Shown: piece after piece, positions 13,709-18,182 of the stretch
Position numbering within the stretch: position 1 is the first letter of the stretch
How the letters are laid out: the number at the start of each line of letters is the position of its first letter
NCBI GenBank assembly: GCA_028288985.1
Contig: JAQGHE010000021.1
Location: forward strand, 1 to 18,182
DNA length: 18,182 bases
Reading direction: 5' to 3'
Origin: Candidatus Saccharimonadota bacterium
GTDB taxonomy: Bacteria; Patescibacteriota; Saccharimonadia; Saccharimonadales; UBA10212
Notes under the pieces: model-generated
What the model was told of the DNA's origin: nothing
The model's input: only the letters and a program-made list of their open reading frames with translations
Databases searched by the model: none
Program-made: the position numbers and the translations under genes

Positions 13709-13713
13709 ATAAT
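13708..13713 (+). promoter_or_regulatory. -10 box for the minor pilin genes
   Basis: TATAAT lies right after the pilA terminator, 11 nt before ATG 13725, so the leader would be about 4-5 nt. No -35 is visible because that position falls in the terminator hairpin. The motif TTAAGCATAAG follows it directly. Confidence 0.5.
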
Positions 13714-13724
13714 TAAGCATAAGC

Positions 13725-14171
13725 ATGAAGCAAGTGATGCCTGGGGATGTTTGGCCCTTGAAACGATCTCCAAAAGGTTTTACCGTGGTGGAGCTGCTGA
13801 TTACCCTGTTGGTTGTCGGCATAGTTTTCCTTGCCTTCACAACGACTTTCGCCGGCATAGCCAATATCAGCAAGAAGGGCACGGATGTGGCTTCGGCCAG
13901 CCAAACAGCCTTCGCTAAACTTCAGGAATACGAGAATTTGAACTTCAATAATCTACCCAGCACCACTCCTACCGGCAGCTTGCAGCAAGTCGAAGATTTC
14001 AGCAGCAGCCTGCCAAGTGTACTGGAAAGCCCCAGATCCGGCTTAGTATTTATCAATACCAGCAGCAGCACACTTAAACAGGTAGTGGTTAAGGTTACCT
14101 TTGGCTCCGGTGCCACACAGAGATATATAGAATACACGACGTTTATCCAAAAGCAGGGATTGGGCCGATGA
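13725..14171 (+). CDS. Minor type IV prepilin (PilV-like)
   Basis: A 148-residue prepilin. The leader is long (18 residues) and ends in RSPKG; cleavage then leaves FTVVELLITLLVVGIVF with glutamate at +5 (E23). The mature protein has the N-terminal helix, an ISKKGTDVASASQTAFAKLQ segment and a serine/threonine-rich globular part without cysteines. Size and position directly before a PilW-like and a PilX-like gene suggest a minor, priming pilin of the PilV type, but similarity beyond the N-terminus is too weak to be certain. A start at 13737 would give a shorter leader. No Shine-Dalgarno precedes ATG 13725; a TATAAT lies 11 nt upstream. It overlaps the next gene by 4 nt. Confidence 0.85.
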   Translation: MKQVMPGDVWPLKRSPKGFTVVELLITLLVVGIVFLAFTTTFAGIANISKKGTDVASASQTAFAKLQEYENLNFNNLPSTTPTGSLQQVEDFSSSLPSVLESPRSGLVFINTSSSTLKQVVVKVTFGSGATQRYIEYTTFIQKQGLGR

Positions 14172-14896
14172 TAAAGCAGATCAGACAAGCCGGCTTTACA
14201 TTAGTGGAGCTTCTGGTGGTCAGCCCGATTATTATGGTAGTGGCTATCGGTACAGTCACTTTCCTTTTCAACCAGTACGGCCAACTGGTTAAGCAGAGCG
14301 CTCAGCTTAACCTGCGGCTCGAAGCTCAAGATATTCTTTTTGGTCTGCAGGACGATCTTTGGTACGCCAACCAGTTTACCAGCGATCTAAACTCAAACCT
14401 GATTGATAACTATCAGCCGGCCGGAGGATGGACTTCAAACTCAACGCCTAAGACCTTGATCGTCAGTACGGCGGCGTTGACTAAGAATCGCCGGGACAGC
14501 ACTCGGCAGCCAGTCTATATCAACGAATCAACCTGCACTCCACCGGACGGGGACGGCGTCAACTCCGTCCTTTATAACAACGTCATTTACTTCGTTAGTG
14601 GAACCAACCTTTATAAACGTGTGGTAAGCGCACCGAGCAGCCTGGCTCTGTGTGGTACGTCCTACCAGCAACAGACTTGTCCGTCTGCAAACGCCACCTC
14701 AACCTGCCGCGCCGATGTTCTACTAAGCGACCACGTCAGCTCCTTTGATGTTACCTACTACGATACCAATAACACCGTGATAACCACTCCGGAACTTGCA
14801 GAAAGCGTAAAAGCCAGCATTAATCTGGCCGATAAAGCTTACGCGGAAAATATCACTGCCAGCTCCAGCATGCGATTGAGGAAGCTAAACCAGTGA
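14168..14896 (+). CDS. Minor type IV prepilin (PilW-like)
   Basis: A 242-residue prepilin. The leader MIKQIRQAG is cleaved before FTLVELLVVSPIIMVVAIG, with glutamate at +5 (E14); the SP pair inside the helix is a feature often seen in PilW/GspJ-type minor pilins. The globular part carries about four cysteines (one in STCTPPDG, one in LALCGTS, and CPSANATSTC), so disulfides are likely. It starts inside the previous gene (ATGA, 4-nt overlap) after an AGGGA ribosome binding site, and ends in a GTGA overlap with the next gene, so three genes are translationally coupled. The assignment to the PilW type rests on length, order and the hydrophobic segment. Confidence 0.85.
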   Translation: MIKQIRQAGFTLVELLVVSPIIMVVAIGTVTFLFNQYGQLVKQSAQLNLRLEAQDILFGLQDDLWYANQFTSDLNSNLIDNYQPAGGWTSNSTPKTLIVSTAALTKNRRDSTRQPVYINESTCTPPDGDGVNSVLYNNVIYFVSGTNLYKRVVSAPSSLALCGTSYQQQTCPSANATSTCRADVLLSDHVSSFDVTYYDTNNTVITTPELAESVKASINLADKAYAENITASSSMRLRKLNQ

Positions 14897-16800
14897 AATA
14901 CTTATACCGACCTAGCAGGGCCTCCGATGCTAAAGAAGAAGGTTATATTATGCCGACAATAATAATATTGATCGTCATCATGACCAGCATCGCCTACGCC
15001 ACTCTTGTCCAGGCCAACAATTCGCTCAACCTCTCCTACAAGCAATCCTATATCCAGATGGCCAGGGAGGCCAGCAAGGCAGCCATTGACTACGCCCAAG
15101 AACAGTTCGACAACGCCAACTGCGGCAACTATAGCGGTACCGGCGAAACAAGCTTAACCGGCGCATCTAACAGCCGTTACCGGGTGACTATGCAGGCCGA
15201 TGTCCAAAACACCAGCACAGACGGTTTTGAGAAAACTATAATTGGCACCGGCAGGCTTTATCTGCCCAAGGCCAGCTCTAACGCATTGTATGTTTTTGAT
15301 ATCCGCTCTGAAATCGTCCGGACCTATGCCGTCTGCAAGACGCCTGATAACTTCGCGCCGCTGGCCTGGTATGACGCCTCTAACATCAATACCCTGAAAG
15401 GATCCACCACCACAACAACCGTCCCGCCAGTCACAACTTACGGCACTATAAACGACAGCACTCGCGACACCCTGGAAGAAAGAGCCGACAACGGCACCCA
15501 AACCCTGGCGGCCTGGCAGAGCAATGATTTTGAGATGCATGACTGCGACGCCTCGGAATTCAGCACAAGCATTTGCAACAGCAATTCAACCAAGTACTTG
15601 AACGACGGAATGATTTTCTCCAGCGTAAACATCCCCAAAAATTCCGTCATATCATCAGCAACGATCAAGCTGGCGTGCGCCACCCCGGCCGGATCCAGCG
15701 GCACGCTTAACCAGCGTATATACGGCTTTTATAAATCAGCCTCTTCTCCTCACCCGGACCTTTTCACACAGGGTGCTTCAAACCAGCTCAAAACCCCCCT
15801 TTCAACCGCCGCTCTGCACACTTCCGCATTTACCAGCGTCTCCAGCAACAACTGCCCTCCCGGCAACCAGACGGTTTTCGATGTAACTTCCGCAGCCCAA
15901 GAGATTGTCAACAATCCTAATTGGGATCCCACCGGAGCTGGCAATGGTGGCCGCATGGGCTTTGCTTTCACCAGGTCATCGGGATCCGGCAGCCGGCACC
16001 TGTTAAAGACCGGCAACCAGCTGTCAATATCCTACTCCAGCGTTACGGCGTCGCCGGTAGCCAACACCGGTACGCTTTTCGAGTGGGACGATATTTCCGG
16101 CAATGGCAATCATGCCCGCTCGGCATTCGGGACTTCGCCGACACGCCAGGATAACCAGATTAACGGTAAGACCGTGGTCCGCTTCAACAACGGTTCTTTG
16201 CTGGCCTCTTTGGTCAACGCCCTCAGCGGCAAGCGCGAAATGACGGTCTTTGCTGTACTTAAGCCGACATTTACCGGCGGCAGTTCCGGCCGAGTGGTTA
16301 GCGGTATGAGTGCGGCCGGCTCGTCCGATACAAGCAATAGCAATTCAATAATACCGATGATGGGTTTCGGCAGCGGGTTTAGCAATTCCTACGACAATAA
16401 CACCGACAAGGCCAACGTTACCTGCAGCCCCAACTGCGCCAACCTGCCCACACTGGTGACTAGTTTGTTTAATATAGACACGACAAACGACAAGATTAAG
16501 GCCACCATCAAAGTCAACGGCGGCGCGCTTACCAATAGCCTACCCGGTATTGATCCGGGGACTCCTCCTCCCAAATACACTTACAGTATCGACCAGCTAT
16601 ACCTGGGAGGCACAAGGAGCGGCGCCGGGGCCCTTAGCAGCGGATACTTTAATGGCGATTACGGAGAAATTGTGGTTTACGACCACGCTCTTTCCTGCCA
16701 CGAAATTGAAGATTTGGAAGAATATTTCCATGCTAAATGGGCCATTGCGCCCAGCCAGTGGATATCCACCTGTCCCCCTGATAACATCCCGACACTTTAG
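14893..16800 (+). CDS. PilX-like giant minor pilin with nested lectin-like head (probable pilus-tip adhesin)
   Basis: A 635-residue protein starting at GTG inside the previous stop (GTGA). Residues 1-17 form a leader ending in KEEG; a helix follows (YIMPTIIILIVIMTSIAYA) without glutamate at +5, as in PilX/GspK-type tip pilins. A pilin-like helix and small globular part run to about 150. Next comes a concanavalin A-like (LamG-type) domain that is interrupted: its first strand APLAWYDASNINTL (155-168) and its continuation FEWDDISGNGNHARS (396-410) are separated by about 220 residues resembling a DNRLRE/CBM96-type beta-sandwich (YLNDGMIFSSVNIP, TVFDVTSAAQEIVNNPNW, then QLSISYS). The domain ends with YGEIVVYDHALSCHEIEDLEEYFHAKWAI (split here: YGEIVVYDHALS and EEYFHAKWAI). 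Cysteines are numerous. It is the likely binding tip of the pilus. The ATG at 14950 is a less likely start. Confidence 0.82.
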   Translation: MKYLYRPSRASDAKEEGYIMPTIIILIVIMTSIAYATLVQANNSLNLSYKQSYIQMAREASKAAIDYAQEQFDNANCGNYSGTGETSLTGASNSRYRVTMQADVQNTSTDGFEKTIIGTGRLYLPKASSNALYVFDIRSEIVRTYAVCKTPDNFAPLAWYDASNINTLKGSTTTTTVPPVTTYGTINDSTRDTLEERADNGTQTLAAWQSNDFEMHDCDASEFSTSICNSNSTKYLNDGMIFSSVNIPKNSVISSATIKLACATPAGSSGTLNQRIYGFYKSASSPHPDLFTQGASNQLKTPLSTAALHTSAFTSVSSNNCPPGNQTVFDVTSAAQEIVNNPNWDPTGAGNGGRMGFAFTRSSGSGSRHLLKTGNQLSISYSSVTASPVANTGTLFEWDDISGNGNHARSAFGTSPTRQDNQINGKTVVRFNNGSLLASLVNALSGKREMTVFAVLKPTFTGGSSGRVVSGMSAAGSSDTSNSNSIIPMMGFGSGFSNSYDNNTDKANVTCSPNCANLPTLVTSLFNIDTTNDKIKATIKVNGGALTNSLPGIDPGTPPPKYTYSIDQLYLGGTRSGAGALSSGYFNGDYGEIVVYDHALSCHEIEDLEEYFHAKWAIAPSQWISTCPPDNIPTL

Positions 16801-16838
16801 CCTGATTTGTTATATACTTATACGAAAAGGATAACCAA

Positions 16839-16844
16839 TATAAA
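16839..16844 (+). promoter_or_regulatory. -10 box before pilM, leaderless geometry
   Basis: TATAAA ends exactly 7 nt before ATG 16852, with no -35 seen. Another TATACT lies at 16813-16818. Either could give pilM its own transcript, because the preceding gene ends 51 nt upstream and no terminator hairpin is visible. Confidence 0.4.
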
Positions 16845-16851
16845 GATAGGG

Positions 16852-17922
16852 ATGGGGTCAGCAAACTTTTACCGCGACGAGCCGCTTTTCGGCTTGGATA
16901 TAGGCCATTCCAGCATCAAGGTCATGCAGCTGGGGATGGAGAATGGGTCCGCGCCCAAAGTTTTGGGCTACGGTATGACGAAATTTCCTTCAGAAGCCGT
17001 ATTAAACGGCGTAATAAGCAATTTTGACTCAGTCAGCAAAGCTATGTACAGCCTGTTTAAAAACGATCTGCATGGCTCAATCTACACCCGCCGGGTAGCC
17101 TGCTCCCTGCCTACCTCGCACACTTTCAGCCGGCTTATGAGAATCCCAAATATACCCGATCACGATATCGCCGAGGCTATCAAGCTTGAAGCCGAACAAT
17201 ATATCCCAATGCCTCTGGCTAATCTATATATCGATTACGACATATCAGCGCGTGATGCGTCGGGCATAGAACTTCTGATGGTGGCTACCCCCAAGACAAT
17301 TGTCGACAGTTACACGAAGTTGCTGGAGTCCCTGGACTTGGAGCCCGTAGCGCTTGAGCCGTCGGTGAACGCTACCAGCCGATTGTTCAGCATCGCCGAC
17401 GCCGCGCACACCGACCCGTCCGTGCTGATCGATTTTGGGGCTATAGCTACTGACGTAGCTGTCTTTGATAAGACCATAATCGTGAATAGTACCCTCGCGG
17501 GCGGCGGCGTAATGATGACTAAACTCATTGCCGAGCGCCTTAAGATTGACGAGGCTATCGCCGATGAAATGAAAAATGAGTATGGCATCGGGGTTAGCGA
17601 AAACCAGCAGCAGATAGCAGAAGCGCTGGCGCCCATGCTAGACAATCTCGTTAAAGAAGTGCGCAAAATCATGCGTTACTACAACGAGCGGGTGGGCCAA
17701 TCACAACGCACTATCGCCCATATCATTACCTCCGGCGGGGGCGCAATGATGCAGGGCATCAACCAGTATCTTTCGAAGGAGCTGGGCTTACCGGCTAAAA
17801 CTCTCGACCCTTGGCAGAATTTAGATTTTGGACACCTAAAAAAGCCGGGCGAACTGGAAAAATCGACCTTCATAACCGTAGCCGGCGAAGCGATTCTAAC
17901 GCCTAAGGAAATATTCGCATGA
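16852..17922 (+). CDS. pilM: Type IV pilus assembly protein PilM
   Basis: A cytoplasmic actin-like ATP-binding protein that binds the N-terminus of PilN and links the assembly platform to the ATPase. With ATG 16852 it has 356 residues, the family length. The FtsA-like nucleotide-binding motifs are visible: FGLDIGHSSIKVMQL (13-27), LIDFGAIATDVAVF in the middle, and ITSGGGAMMQGINQYL near the C-terminus, with the SHA-type KLEAEQYIPMPLANL segment typical for PilM. A longer frame starting at a TTG (16807) runs through the promoter region and is rejected. A GGG adjoins the ATG, too close to act as a Shine-Dalgarno. Its stop overlaps the pilN ATG by 4 nt. Confidence 0.94.
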   Translation: MGSANFYRDEPLFGLDIGHSSIKVMQLGMENGSAPKVLGYGMTKFPSEAVLNGVISNFDSVSKAMYSLFKNDLHGSIYTRRVACSLPTSHTFSRLMRIPNIPDHDIAEAIKLEAEQYIPMPLANLYIDYDISARDASGIELLMVATPKTIVDSYTKLLESLDLEPVALEPSVNATSRLFSIADAAHTDPSVLIDFGAIATDVAVFDKTIIVNSTLAGGGVMMTKLIAERLKIDEAIADEMKNEYGIGVSENQQQIAEALAPMLDNLVKEVRKIMRYYNERVGQSQRTIAHIITSGGGAMMQGINQYLSKELGLPAKTLDPWQNLDFGHLKKPGELEKSTFITVAGEAILTPKEIFA

Positions 17923-18182
17923 TTAATCTCCTGCCGCCCGAATACGCTATGCGTATACGTTTTGGACGGCTTAACGCCGTATTGCGAAAATGGATAATCG
18001 GCGCATTGGGGGCTGTTGGCGGCCTTTTGATTATTTTCGCCGGCGGCTGGATATACCTAAGCAGCCAGACTCATGATCTTCAGTCCCAGCTAAATAAAAC
18101 CAATTCCTCTCTGCAGACGCAAAATCTAGCCAAGGTACAAAAGGATGCCGCCGATGTAACCAGCGACATTAAGATAATCAAC
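17919..18182 (+). CDS. pilN: Type IV pilus assembly protein PilN (partial, runs off the window)
   Basis: The first 88 codons of PilN. The protein opens with MINLLPPEY, the signature N-terminus (usually INLLP) that inserts into PilM. A basic stretch (RIRFGRLNAVLRKW) follows, then one membrane helix (about 27-47, WIIGALGAVGGLLIIFAGGW) and the beginning of a periplasm-side coiled coil (SSQTHDLQSQLNKTNSSLQT). This is a bitopic protein that joins PilM to PilO in the alignment complex. ATG 17919 overlaps the pilM stop (ATGA), so the two are coupled. PilO would be expected next. Confidence 0.92.
   Translation, partial: MINLLPPEYAMRIRFGRLNAVLRKWIIGALGAVGGLLIIFAGGWIYLSSQTHDLQSQLNKTNSSLQTQNLAKVQKDAADVTSDIKIIN

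Noticed and set aside
1..18182. CRISPR arrays, insertion sequences, rRNA, riboswitches
   Set aside because: I saw no repeat-spacer pattern, transposase, rRNA segment or recognisable riboswitch fold in the window.

Overview
The window looks like chromosome from a small-genome bacterium of the Candidate Phyla Radiation (Patescibacteria), most likely a Saccharibacteria (TM7) relative. The reasons are a type IV pilus locus built around GspE/PilB, PilC and PilM proteins, a short TsaB, a PRC-barrel protein, a membrane-anchored lamin-tail-domain protein, and several genes that appear to start on leaderless mRNAs. TGA ends several genes cleanly (tsaE, two pilins, pilM), so the UGA-glycine code of Gracilibacteria/Absconditabacteria is excluded. 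The lineage call rests on protein style and gene content, not on a search.

Layout. (1) Positions 1-1620 form an AT-richer accessory segment: a small unknown protein and a YaaC-like protein diverging from a 19-bp shared promoter gap, then a start-less gene remnant. This segment abuts the 3' end of a tRNA-Pro(UGG) gene, a typical integration hotspot. (2) Positions 1658-3721, all on the minus strand, hold tRNA-Pro, rny (RNase Y) and a small unknown gene with a near-consensus promoter. (3) Positions 3785-5941, minus strand, hold a signal-peptide/lamin-tail-domain/membrane-anchor protein whose 3' end overlaps tsaE, then tsaE and tsaB of tRNA t6A synthesis. (4) Positions 6047-6574, plus strand, hold a PRC-barrel gene. 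(5) Positions 6571-9330, minus strand, hold an operon recA - short-chain dehydrogenase - DUF457-like membrane protein - recX. (6) From 9468 to the window end lies a type IV pilus locus: a divergent cysteine-rich prepilin, then pilB, pilC, a separately promoted and terminated major pilin, two minor prepilins, a giant PilX-like pilin carrying a lectin-like head, pilM, and a pilN that runs off the window.

How it fits together. PilB (ATPase), PilC (inner-membrane platform), PilM and PilN (alignment complex) would drive assembly of the major pilin. The minor pilins and the 635-residue lectin-headed pilin probably form the tip, which makes the tip protein the prime candidate for surface or host-cell adhesion. 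RecX is the expected modulator of RecA.

The most interesting signals are the nested-domain pilus-tip adhesin, the recurring -10 box 6-7 nt before ATG at genes without a Shine-Dalgarno (leaderless starts), the palindrome that can act as both the rny terminator and the tRNA-Pro promoter, the divergent pair at the tRNA-linked island, and the strongly promoted 80-residue protein of unknown function.
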